From Gemmatimonadota bacterium (GTDB lineage Bacteria; Gemmatimonadota; Gemmatimonadetes; Longimicrobiales; Gaopeijiaceae), in the NCBI GenBank assembly GCA_041390125.1, contig JAWKQN010000011.1, positions 165,314 to 229,313 on the forward strand: a stretch of DNA of 64,000 nucleotides, written 5' to 3'. Below the pieces are notes generated by a model that made no database searches, was not told the origin of the DNA, and worked only from the letters and a program-made list of their open reading frames with translations. The position numbers and the translations under genes are program-made. Below are positions 1-11,200 of this stretch, piece after piece; positions within the stretch are counted from its first letter, which is position 1, and every line of letters starts with the position of its first letter.

Positions 1-1
1 C

Positions 2-1954
2 CGAAGCCAGCATCGCTCGCAGGACATGGGCGTTCCGCAGACGCTGGGACCCGCGGCTTCGGTCCTGGACCTCGTGCGCAGCGCGCCGGACCTGGAGGCC
101 GATCCGACGCTCTGGGCGGGGGTGGACACGGCGTTGACGGCCATCGCGGGCGACGCTCCCGCGGCCGCGATGAATCCGCTCGGGGAGTACCGTGAGCGGA
201 TTGCGGAGGCGCGCAGCGCGCTCGTGCCCGGAGACCCCTCGTCGGCGCTGCCCGCGCTGCTGGGCGCCGCGGACGCGTTGGCGCGCGCACGTGCGGGTGC
301 GATCGGCGGCAGCACGTTGCGCGCCGAGCTCACGCGGCGTACGGAGCGGATGCAGGAAGCGGTGCTCGCCGCGGCCAGCGTGGTGGTGGACGCACGCGCG
401 AGTCGCGACCGCCTGGTGCCCGGCGAGACGTTCCGCGTGGACCTGGAGGTCTGGAACGCCGGAGGGGTGGCTGCCACGGACGTGACGCCGTCGGTGGCGT
501 TGCCCGCGGGCGCGCGCGCCCGTCCGGTGCGCCCGCCCGAGCTGCGGGGCCGGTTCGGCCCGCCTACCGCGGACGAGAGTGCGCCGCTGGAGCCGCTCGG
601 CGACTGGGCCGACGCCGCGCAGGGCGTGGCGCGGACGGTGGAGGCCGGCGCCTTCGAGCGCTGGAGCTTCGAGGTCGAGCTGCCGGATTCCGTGCCGCTG
701 TCGCGGCTGTACTACCTGGAGCGGCCGCGTACGGGTGCCATGTACCAGTGGCCGGCGGAGCCGTCGGAATGGGCGCTCCCCCGCGACCCGGAGCGCTTCC
801 CCGCGCGGGTTGCGCTCACGCTCGCGGCCGAGGGGCATCGCGCGACGGTCGCCTGGGAAGGCGCGGTGGACTACCGCGGTGTGAACCCCGCGCGCGGTGA
901 GTACCGGCAGCCCGTGTTGATCCTGCCCGCCCTTTCCGTGGCGCTCGATCCCGGCGTGCTGGTGTGGCCACTCGACCGGCGTGAGCCGCGCATCGTCAAC
1001 GTGACCCTGGAAAGCCACGCACCGGATGCCCGTGCGGGTAGGGTGCGTCTGGAGATGCCGGAGGGGTGGACGGCCGAGCCGGAAGAGGCCGCGTTCCGCC
1101 TCGAACGAGCGGGCAGCCGAGCCACCTTCGCCTTCCAGGTCGTGCCGCCCGCCAACGTCGCCGAAGGGGAGAGCGCGATCCGCGCGCTGGCCACCGTCAC
1201 GGATGGACCCACGTACGACGAAGCCGTCCAGCTCATCGACTACGAGCACATCCAGCGTGTCGCGCTGTTCGATCCCGCCCGGTCCCTCCTGCGTGCGTTC
1301 CCCGTGCAGGTGGCCCAGGGGCGGAGCGTGGGCTACGTGATGGGCACCGGGGACGCCGGCCCGGCCGCCATCCGCGAGCTGGGCATCGAGCCCCACCTGA
1401 TCACGACCGAGGACCTGGCGTCCGGAGACCTGGGTCGTTTCGACGTGATCGTGCTGGGCGTGCGGGCGTACGAGGCCCGGCCCGACCTCATCCAGTACAA
1501 CGAGACCGTGCTGGATTGGGTACGGGGCGGAGGCGTGCTGATCTCGCAGTACAACCAGTACACCTACAACGAGCCTGGAATCGCGCCCTGGCCCGTCGAG
1601 ATCCGCCGGCCCCACGACCGCGTCACCGACGAGACGGCCGCCGTGCGCTTCCTGGAGCCGGACAACCCGGTGCTGACGCAGCCCAACGCGCTCGGCCCGC
1701 CCGACTTCGAGGGGTGGGTCCAGGAGCGCGGGCTCTACTTCCTCGGCGAATGGGACGAGCACTGGACACCGCTGCTGGAGATGGCGGACCCGGGCGAGGA
1801 CCCGAAGCGGGGGAGCCTGCTCGTGGGGCCGCTCGGGGAAGGGGTCTACGTCTACACCGGGCTGGCGCTCTTCCGGCAACTTCCGGCGGGCGTGCCGGGG
1901 GCGTACCGCCTGCTCGCCAACCTGCTCTCGGTGCGGCCGGGGGTGCTGCCCTGA
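2..1954 (+). CDS. PIG-L family deacetylase, C-terminal portion (5' truncated by window edge)
   Basis: The reading frame is open to the first base, so the gene begins outside the window; about 650 residues are visible. The first visible residues (RSQDMG) resemble the junction just after the catalytic domain in long PIG-L/LmbE-type deacetylases of Gemmatimonadota, but the catalytic motifs themselves lie upstream and cannot be seen. The middle is beta-rich with a NEW3-like segment (PEGWTAEP, then FAFQVVPP). The C-terminal 200 residues look like a GATase1/ThuA-like Rossmann domain (FDVIVLGVRAYEARPDL, then VRGGGVLISQYNQ). Family knowledge suggests an extracytoplasmic sugar N-deacetylase; that role is inferred from the C-terminal architecture alone. 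A strong hairpin follows the stop codon. It could instead be another secreted hydrolase carrying the same extension. Confidence 0.6.
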   Translation, partial: RSQHRSQDMGVPQTLGPAASVLDLVRSAPDLEADPTLWAGVDTALTAIAGDAPAAAMNPLGEYRERIAEARSALVPGDPSSALPALLGAADALARARAGAIGGSTLRAELTRRTERMQEAVLAAASVVVDARASRDRLVPGETFRVDLEVWNAGGVAATDVTPSVALPAGARARPVRPPELRGRFGPPTADESAPLEPLGDWADAAQGVARTVEAGAFERWSFEVELPDSVPLSRLYYLERPRTGAMYQWPAEPSEWALPRDPERFPARVALTLAAEGHRATVAWEGAVDYRGVNPARGEYRQPVLILPALSVALDPGVLVWPLDRREPRIVNVTLESHAPDARAGRVRLEMPEGWTAEPEEAAFRLERAGSRATFAFQVVPPANVAEGESAIRALATVTDGPTYDEAVQLIDYEHIQRVALFDPARSLLRAFPVQVAQGRSVGYVMGTGDAGPAAIRELGIEPHLITTEDLASGDLGRFDVIVLGVRAYEARPDLIQYNETVLDWVRGGGVLISQYNQYTYNEPGIAPWPVEIRRPHDRVTDETAAVRFLEPDNPVLTQPNALGPPDFEGWVQERGLYFLGEWDEHWTPLLEMADPGEDPKRGSLLVGPLGEGVYVYTGLALFRQLPAGVPGAYRLLANLLSVRPGVLP

Positions 1955-1991
1955 GCCCTTCGGACTGTGCTCGTTTTTAGCCGTTCCTGAA

Positions 1992-2025
1992 CACGGGCCC
2001 CCGCCGATCCCGGTGGGGGCCCGTG
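1992..2025 (+). terminator. Perfect 11-bp-stem terminator hairpin
   Basis: CACGGGCCCCC at 1992-2002 pairs perfectly with GGGGGCCCGTG at 2015-2025 across a 12-nt loop, 38 bases after the PIG-L stop codon. There is no clean T-tract, which is common in GC-rich genomes. It probably ends the PIG-L transcript and isolates it from the next gene. Confidence 0.65.
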
Positions 2026-2273
2026 GCACGTCGGTTGCCTCAGCCCGCCGCTCCAGGTGGCGGACGATCCCCTCGGGGCTCGCCGCTTCGGGCCCATCCC
2101 CGCGTCGGCCTCGGGTCGGCGGGTCCGTCTTCCTCCCGGCTCCTCGGTGACGAGAAGCGCGGGGGGCGGCTACGCCACCCGTAGCCGGACGCCGGCGGAT
2201 GCCGGCATCCCGACGGTCCCCGTGGAACGAGGCAGGCAGGTTGGGCCCCCGGAGCTCTTCGCGTCGCTGCGCC
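2026..2273 (+). promoter_or_regulatory. Candidate structured 5' leader of the giant envelope gene
   Basis: The stretch between the PIG-L stop and the next start (1955-2273) holds no credible gene. After the terminator it contains back-to-back hairpins: CGGCTACG (2167-2174) with CGTAGCCG (2180-2187) around a 5-nt loop, then GCCGGC (2191-2196) with GCCGGC (2201-2206) around GGAT. The second overlaps the 14-bp palindrome GGATGCCGGCATCC (2197-2210), so two alternative foldings are possible. A GGAG at 2251-2254 is the only Shine-Dalgarno-like sequence and sits about 19 nt from the ATG. No known riboswitch class was recognised. GC-rich DNA forms hairpins easily, so this is a candidate only. Confidence 0.35.
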
Positions 2274-5200
2274 ATGCGCACGCTCGCGCCCCTCATCGTC
2301 GCGTTGTCTTCCCTTCTCCTGCCCGCCGCGGTCTCCGCGCAGGTCGACCTCGTCCTCAACCTGACCGACAGCCCTGATCCGGTCGTCGCGGGCGGGGTGA
2401 TCACCTACTCGGTCACGGTCAACAACGACGGCGCCACCACCGCCACCGGGGTGCAGTTCACCCTGGACATTCCTGCCAACGCCACCTGGCAAGGTTTCAC
2501 CGGCGCAGGCGTCTCCTGCTCGGGCGCGACGATCGGCCAGGCCGGTCCGGTCACCGTGACGTGCTCGCTCCCGAACCTGGCCAACGGGGTCACCGCCCCC
2601 TTCACCGTGCAGGTGGGCTCCACGGCCTCCGGCTCGGTGGTCATCCAGGCGCAGACGAGCGCCAACGAAGCCGACGCCCAGCCGGGCAACAACAGCGTGA
2701 CGGAGACCACCACGGTCACCGCCGGCGCGAACCTGTCGCTCTCGTTCACGGGCCCCGCCTCCGCGGCGTCCGGGGGCAGCCTGGCGCACTCGATCACGAT
2801 CGCGAACGCCGGTCCCGATCCCGCGACCTCGCTGGTGCTCCAGTTCCCCGTCCCCGCCGGCCTGGTCCAGACGGGCTCGCTGCCCTCGGGCTGCACGCTC
2901 TCCGGGGGCACGATCACCTGCACCGTCGCTGGGCCGATCGCGTCCGGGGGCACCTTGGTGGTGGGCCCCTTCACCTGGCAGATCTCGGCGGCGTCCGGGA
3001 GCACCGTCGCAGCCTCCGCGTCCGTGGCCGTGAGCGGGAGCGCGCCGTTCGGGACGCCGCAGGATCCGGATGCCTCCGACAACAACGCGGTCCTGAACAC
3101 GACGGTATCGGCCGGGAGTGACGTCCGGATCGTCGTGACCCGTAGCGTGGCAGGCCCGTACTTCGTGGGAGGCACCCTGGGCCTGGTGCTGACCGGCAGC
3201 TACACGGGCGACAGCCCCGCCAGCCTGTCGATGGTGGACGTGGTGCCGGCCCAGTACACCATCGACACGGGCTCCTTCAACCTCTCCCAGAACGGCTGGA
3301 CCTGCGCGGTGTCCGGGCAGCAGGTGACCTGCACCCGGGCCGCGGGAGGGGTCGCGGGCGCCAACCAGTCCCTCGGCTCGGTCACCATCCCGGTGGTCGT
3401 CGCCGCGGCGGGCAACCCGGTCGCCAACTCCGCGACGATCTCGGCCGGCTCACCGGCCGACCCCGACCTGTCGAACAACACCGCCGATGACGGCGGGGCC
3501 AACCTGCAGGATCCCGCGGCCGACCTCCAGCTCACGAAGACCGCGCCCAATCCGGCGTTGGTGGTGCAGGGCGTCCCGTTCGATTTCACGGTCAGCGTGC
3601 GCAACAACGGTCCGAGCGTCTTCTCCGGCACCCTGGTGGTCACCGACGCCGTGCCGACCGGATTGACCGTGGACTCGTACACGCTGAACGGCTGGACCTG
3701 CACTCCCGCCGCTCCCGTGGCCGGGGCGGCCAGCATCGACTGTGAGCGCACCTACACGGTCGGCTCTCCGCTGGCGTCGGGGGCCAGCACGCCTTCGATC
3801 ACGTTCCGCACGACCGCGACCACGACCGGTCTGCTGACCAACAACGCCACCCTCTCCACGCTGAACCCGAGCGTCAGCGATCCGAACGCGGCCAACAACA
3901 CCGCCAGCGCCTCCGTCACCTCCAGCATCGTCGCCGCCTCCGCCGACCTGACGGTGGGGAAGACCGTGGACCTGGCATCGGTCCCCGCCGGCGAGGTGCT
4001 GACGTACACCGTGGAGATCGTGAACCTGGGTCCGACCGCGGCCGGCAGCGTCACGCTCACGGACAATCTGGGAACGCTGATCAACAACAGCGTCGGGGCC
4101 ACGGGCTCCGGCTACGTCGGTCACACGATCACGGAGAACGTGGCCGGGCCTGGTGGGGTGACCTGCTCCACGACCTCGACCAGCAGCACGAGCCGACGCC
4201 TCACCTGCACCATCCCGAACCTCCCGGTCTGCACCGCAGGGGTGGACTGTCCCACCGTCGACGTTGCCATCCGGCCCGGCGGCAACGGGGGCAGCCGGTC
4301 CAACACCGCGAGCGTGGTCTCCTCCGCCACGGCCGATGGGAATACGGGCAACAACAGCGGCAGCGTCACGAGCACGGTGGAGGCCCGAGCGGACGTCACC
4401 GTCACCAAGACCGCGACCCCCGATCCGACAGCGGCCGGCCAGGAGGTCGTCTACGTCGTCACGGCACGCAACAACGGCCCCAGCCAGGCCGCCAACGTCA
4501 CGGTGACCGACGACCTGCCGCTGGACATGGTCTTCGTCTCGGCGGCGCCGTCCGCGGGGTCCTGCAGCACGACGCCCACCGCGAACACGGTCACGGCGCC
4601 CGGGAACCGGCAGGTGGTGTGCAATCTCGGAAGCATCAACAACGGCGCTCAGCGGACGCTGACGATCCGGGCGAAGCCGACGAACGTCACGCGCGGCACG
4701 ACGTTGACGAATGCGGCCAGCGTGAGCACCACCACGATCGAACCCGCGGTGCCCGGCCCCGCGGACAACAGCACCACCGCCGACGTCTCCGTCAGCAATC
4801 CCACCCTCGACGTGCTGGTCAACAAGTCCGACACGTTCGATCCCATCGCGGTCGGCGATCCCACCGACTACACGATCGTCATCACCAACGTCGGCCCGTC
4901 CGATGCCGAGAACGTGGTGATCACGGACGTGCTTCCGGCCGGTGGCTTGAGCTATCAGTCCGTGACGTTCCCGGCGGGGAGCTGCAGCAGCACGCCGGCA
5001 CCCAATACGATCGGTGGCACGGTGGTCTGCTCCATCGCCCGCCTCGGTGCGGGTGCGTCGGCGACCCTGACGGTGGGGATGCGCGGGGAGACGAAAGGCG
5101 TCTGGAACAGCCCGGTCTCCATCGCGACCGACGAGACCGCGCTCGGCTTCGAAGACGCGTCCAACAACACGTCCGACGAGAACACGACCGTCCGTACCCG

Positions 5201-8200
5201 CGCCGACATGGAGGTCGTGAGCGTGGTGGCGGCGCCGAACCCGGTGGCCGTGCGGCGCCCGTTCGCCTGGACGCTGCGGGTGCGGAACAACGTGGGCGCC
5301 GGCCTCGCGGAAGCCGACAGCGTCGAGGTCGCCGACAACCTGCCCGCCGGTCTGGAGCTGACCGCCACGCCCACGGTGGCCGTGGTGTCCGGCACGACCA
5401 CCGCCGCCACCTGCACGGGTGCCGCAGGTGCGACGAGCTTCACGTGCGACCTGGGCACCGTGAGCAACGGCGGCGAGGTGGACATCACCGTCCCGGTCCG
5501 CTCCACGAGCGTTCCGGTGGGCGGGACCGCCACGAACTCCGCGACCGTCAGCACGTTCTCGCTGGATGTACAGCCCGCGAACGACACCGGGTCGGGCCCC
5601 GTCACCATCCAGGGCTCCAGCCTGGCCGGCGTCGTCTTCCGGGATTTCAACGCCGATGGCGTCCAGGATGGGACCGACACGGGCATCTCCGGCGTCACCA
5701 TGACGCTCACGGGCACCGCCTTCGATGCCAGCGCGGTCTCCCGCACCACCACCACCGACGGAAGCGGCGTCTACACCTTCTCCGACCTGCCGGAGGGCAC
5801 CTACGCCGTCCAGCGCGGAACGGTCAGCGAGCCGCACCTGGTGGTGGGGCAGCAGACGGCCGGAAACCGGGGGGGCAACGCGGCGGTCGTGGGTCAGATC
5901 TCCGGTGTGGCGCTTCCCGAGATCGATGCGGCCACGGGCTATCTGTTCGCGTTCGTGCCGCAGGCCCGGGTCGGGATCGCCAAGCGCGTCGCCACCGGCC
6001 CGACCGTCGCCGCGGACTCCAGCTACACGGCGGAGATCCGCCTGCGGGTGCAGAATCCCTCCCTGGAGGATCTGACGCTGGTCGCGGTCACCGACCCCCT
6101 GGCCGGGGCCGCGCCGGCGTTCGGCGCGTTCGTGGCCGGAGGGGCGGCCGCCGTGCTGGCACCGGGGCAGTACACGATCCAGGTCGCGCCGGCCTTCGTG
6201 GGAGCCTGTGCCGGAGGGGTGGCCAATGCCGGGTTCGACGGAGACGGCACGACCGGAGTGGCGACGGTGGCGACGCTGCCGGTCGGTGCTACGTGTGAGC
6301 TGTCCTTCACGCTGCGCTTCCAACCCCTCGTGCCGCTCCCGCCGGGAGGCTACGAGAACCAGGCGCGCGTGGACGCCACGGGCGCGCTGTCGGGGCAGAC
6401 ACCGAGCGACCTCTCGCAGGATGGCGCCGATCCCGATCCCGACGCCGACGGCGATCCGACCGACAACGATACGCCGACGCCGCTCACGCCGACCCTCGTG
6501 GCCGACGTCACCACCACGGTGACGCTGTCCGGCACCGGGAACGCCGGCTCCACCACCACCGGTGCCGTCCTCTTCACCAACCAGGGGCCCTACGCGGCTG
6601 CCTCGGTGACGTACACCCTGACCCTGACGGCCAACCTGTCCGGGGTCACGTTCTCCAACCTGCCGACCGGGGCGACCGCGGTCTACGACCCGGGCACGGG
6701 TCAGGTCACCTTCGGGGCGATGCCCGCATCCCTGGACGCGGCCCAGATCGCGTCCGGGGACGGCACGACGCCCATCGGATTCAGCTACACGCAGCCCCCG
6801 TCCGGCACCAGCCAGGCGAACAGCGCGATCGGCACGAGCACGAGTCAGGGCGTCAACGCCGCTCCGGACTCCGACGCGGACGTGCGGGTGGGCGTGGGGT
6901 CCGCCGCCGTGGGCGCGGCCAAGAGCGGGAGCATCTCCGGGACGGTCGTCTCCTACGACCTCACCCTCGAGAACCTGTCCTTCTCGACGGCCAACTCGGT
7001 CTCGGTCCCGGAGGACCTTGACGCCGTCTTCGGGGCGGGCAACTACACGATCGTGCAGGCCCCGACGCTGACGACGTCACCCGCCAGCGGATCACTGACG
7101 CTGAACCCCGCCTGGACGGGGACCGGAGCGGCCACGGATCTGATCGATCAGACGACACCGCTCGCCAACACGCTGGCCGTCGGAGACGTCGCCGTGATCC
7201 GCTTCCGGGTACGGGTCGACAACGTCACCGATCAGGGCCACGGGCTCGGCGTCTTCCACAACCAGGTGACGACCTCTGCATTCGCGCCGGGCGCCGTCGG
7301 GCCCTACACCGACGTCTCCGTGGACGGCACGGATCCCGACGCCAACAACAACGGCACCGCCTCCGACGATACGTCTCCGACGATCGTCGCACTGGGCGCC
7401 GATGCGACCATCGGTGTCGCCAAGGCGGGCTCGATCGCCGGCGACACCGTCACGTACGAGCTGAAGCTCGTGAACACCGGGAACGCCGTCGCCGACTCGA
7501 TCCAGCTCACCGACGATCTGGACGCCACCTTCGGTGCGGGCAATCATCAGGTGCTCGCGCCGCCGGTGCTCGTGTTGGCCCCGATGACGGGCACGCTGAC
7601 GCTGTCGAACAGCTACAGCGGCGCCGGAACGTCCACCAATCTGCTGGCGGCCTCACCCCCGGCCGCCAACACCTTGCCTCCGGGGGACAGCGCCGTCGTG
7701 CGCTTCCGCGTGCAGGTGACCAACGTCACCGATCGAGGCTTCGGCCTGGGCGTCTTCCACAACACCGCGGCCACGCGGGCACGGGGGCCCGGAGCGGCCG
7801 GCCCGTACACCGATGCGTCGGTCGATGGCGTCGCGGTCGATCCGAACAGCAACGGGGATCCCACGGACGACACCAGCCCGACCATCGTGACGCTCCCCGC
7901 GGACGCCACGGTGGGCGTGGCCAAGAGCGCGCAGGTGAGCGGGCTCGCGGTGACGTTCCAGATCCACCTGGAGAACACGGGGAACGCGGTGGCGAGCGCC
8001 ATCTCGGTCACCGACGACCTCGATCTCGTCTTCGGCGCGGGGAACTACACGCTCAGCGGTCCACCCACGTTCGTGGTGGACCCGGGCAGCCTGACGCTCG
8101 ACGCCGGCTACACCGGCTCGGGCGGAGCCACCGAGCTGATCGACCAGACCACTCCCGGTGCGAACACCCTCGCGCCCGGCGCCCAGGCCGTGATCCAGGT

Positions 8201-11200
8201 CGGCGTGACGTTGACCACCGTCACGGACCGCGGAAGCGGGTGGGGCATCTACGCCAACACCGCGCGCACGAGCGCCCTGGGACCGGGAGGGACAGGTCCG
8301 TTCAGCGACGACTCCCAGAACGGGAGCGCGGTGGACCCCGACGGGGACGGTGATCCCACGAACAACTCGGTGCCGACGCCAGTGGTGATCCAGCCCGCCG
8401 ACCTGGGGGTCACCAAGTCGGGGCCGGCCACCGCCCAGCTGGGCGACACCATCACCTACGTGATCACGGTCACCAACGGCGGACCGGGCACGGCCGTCGA
8501 TGTCGCCATCCAGGACGTGCTTCCGGGTGGCGTCACGTTCGTGAGCGCCACGGGTGGCCCTACGGTGTCCGGCAGCACGCTCGCCTGGCCCTTGATCGGC
8601 CAGATGGCGTCCGGCGCGGTGGAGGTCCGTGAGGTGAGGGCCCTCGCCTCCGCCATCGGGACCTGGGAGAACGTGGCGCGGGCCAGCTCGCCCACGCTCG
8701 ACCCCAATCCGTCCAACAACAACGGGACGGCGGCGGCCAGCCGCTCCACCGTGGTGGTGGACGAGCGCGGGGCGGACCTCGTGGTGGGCAAGACCGGTCC
8801 CACGACGGCCTACGCCGGCGACACCGTCGCCTATGTGATCACGACGCGGAACGACGGGCCGGCCGACGCGGAGGCCGTAGCGATCACGGACTCCCTGCCG
8901 GTCGGCGCGGTGTTCGTCTCCGCCAGCCGCGGCGCCACCGCCACCGCGGGGCGCGTACGCTGGCCGCTCGTGCCGCTGCTGACGGCGGGGGCCGGCATCA
9001 CCGACACCGTGCGCATCCTCCTTCCCCAGGAGGGCAGTTGGGAGAACATCGCGTCGGCGTCCAGCGACAATCCGGATCCGGATCCGACGAACAACGACGG
9101 GTCCACGCCCGCGCAGCGCGTGACCACGGTCACGCAGCGCATCGACGTGGCCATCGAGAAGCGACTCACGACCCCCATCCTGGCGGTGGGCGGGACCGCT
9201 ACCTACGAGCTGGTGGTCTCCAACGTCGGCGCGGTGCCCACGCAGGGTCCGGTGACGGTCGTCGACACGCTGCCGGCCGCCCTCGCCTGGCAGAGCGCCG
9301 AAGGGCCGGGCTGGACCTGCGGTGCGGCCGGCCAGGTCGTGACCTGCACCCTGCCGGGGCCGCTGACACCCGGGTCCTCCACGACGATCACGCTCGTCAC
9401 ACGGGTGACGGGCACGGCCGGTCAGGCCGTGCGCAACACGGCCACCGTGACGACCCTGGGAGACACGGGCGGCGCCGGCAACAACGCGGGCACGACGTTG
9501 CCCGCCGAGATCCAACCGCCCGGCGCGCTCGAGCTCGAGAAGCGGGCTTCGGCGGCCGAGGCCGAGATCGGCGACGTGCTGACGTACGATCTGGTGCTCC
9601 GCAACGTGGGTGCGGGGCCGGTCGCCGCGGTGACGCTCTCCGACCGGCTCCCGACCGGCTTCTCGCTGGTGGCGGGGTCCGTCCTGGTGGACGGACAGCC
9701 GGTGGCGGATCCGCTCGGGGCCCCCGGGCCCCTGCTGGAGCTGCCCCTCGGAGATCTCATGGCGGGCGGGCTTCGCCGCATCGTCTACCGCGTGCGGGTG
9801 GGGGTGGGGGCCGAGCTCGGCGACGTCATCAACCGCGCGCGCGCCACGGGCGCCGGTGGCCTGGCGGCGAGCAACGAGGCCGTGGCGGCCGTGGGTCTGC
9901 GCCGGGGCGTCTTCACCGACGAGGGCCTGATCGTCGGGCGCGTCTGGGTGGACATCTGCGCGTGCGCCGCAGACAGCGGGACCGCGACCGGCGAGGACGT
10001 TCTCGGCGTTCCCGGTGTCCGTGTCTACCTGCACGACGGCACGTCGGCGATCACCGACGCCCAGGGACGCTACTCGTTCGATGGGCTGCAGCCGCGCCAC
10101 TGGCTGGTGCGGGTGGATGAGCGCACGCTGCCTGCCGGCATGCGGTTGGACGCGCTGACGGCACGCCACCTGGCCTCGGGATCGAGCAAGCTGGTGGACC
10201 TGACGCGCGGCGAGATGGCGCGCGCCGACTTCGGCGACCGCACGGCGACGGTCGCCGTCGTGGCCGAGGCGCGCGCGCGCGCGGCGCTCGGGCCGGTGCC
10301 GGACGTGGCGCTCGCGGACGCCAGGGCGTTGCGCGCCGGAACGGAGTTGCGGCGAGCGCCGGCGCCCTGGGCCGCGGGCGCGCTCCGCACGCCGTTCACG
10401 TCCACCGTGCCTCCGCGTCCGGCGTTGTTCGGCCTGGCCGCGCCGAGCGCGGCGAGCCCGGTACCGGGCGGTGCCGATCAGGCCCTGCTGGCGCCCCTGT
10501 TCCGGCGTCCGGGCTCCTCGTCCGGGATGGCCTTGGACCCGACCGCCGACCGCCATGGCCGCACGTCCGCCACGACCGGTCCGGGCGCAGGGCGGGAGCG
10601 GCTGGGCGTGCTGCTGATGGGATTCGTGCAGGGCCGGATCGACTGGCGCTCCCTGAGCGATGGGGAGCTCCTCACACCGGGCGTGCGCGACCGGTTCCAG
10701 GAGGCGCTGGTCGAGTTGTCCCAGACCAGCGACGACGGTACCCGCATGGCCGGAGCACGGGTCGCCGCCTTCGCGACGGGAGATGTCGGGGATGGATGGC
10801 AGGCCACGGTCCGGGTCGACACCGAGACGGATCGGGGTCGCCGCTTCTTCAACGACATCCGACCGGACGAGCTCTACGACGTGTTCGGCGACGCTGCGCC
10901 GCACCTGTTCGAGGCCCAGTCGAAGGGTCGGGTCTTCGGGGCCCTGGCGCGCGGAGACTCCTACGCGCTCTACGGGGACTTCAACACGGCGTCCTACGAC
11001 CCCGCCTCCCAGCTCGGACGCTACGCGCGCACGCTGAACGGCGCCCTGCAACAGTACTCGTCGGACCGTGTCGCGCTGCGCACCTTCGCGAGCCGCGATC
11101 GCTTCCAGCAGCGGGTCGACGAGATCCCGGCCCTGGGCATCAGCGGACCCTACGCGCTGAGCCGGACGGACGCCCTCCTCAACTCCGAGCGGGTGGAGTT

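Noticed and set aside
2161..2210. Hairpin cluster as a c-di-GMP-I riboswitch
   Set aside because: The position before a large adhesin-like gene fits, but the conserved core (GCAAA and the receptor A-rich segment) is not seen. Only the hairpins remain.
7653..11051. Long open frame on the minus strand opposite the giant gene (also 3450-6323)
   Set aside because: High GC with strong third-position bias keeps antisense frames open. These lie wholly within a coherent domain protein, have shadow composition rich in Arg/Gly/Ala and match no family.
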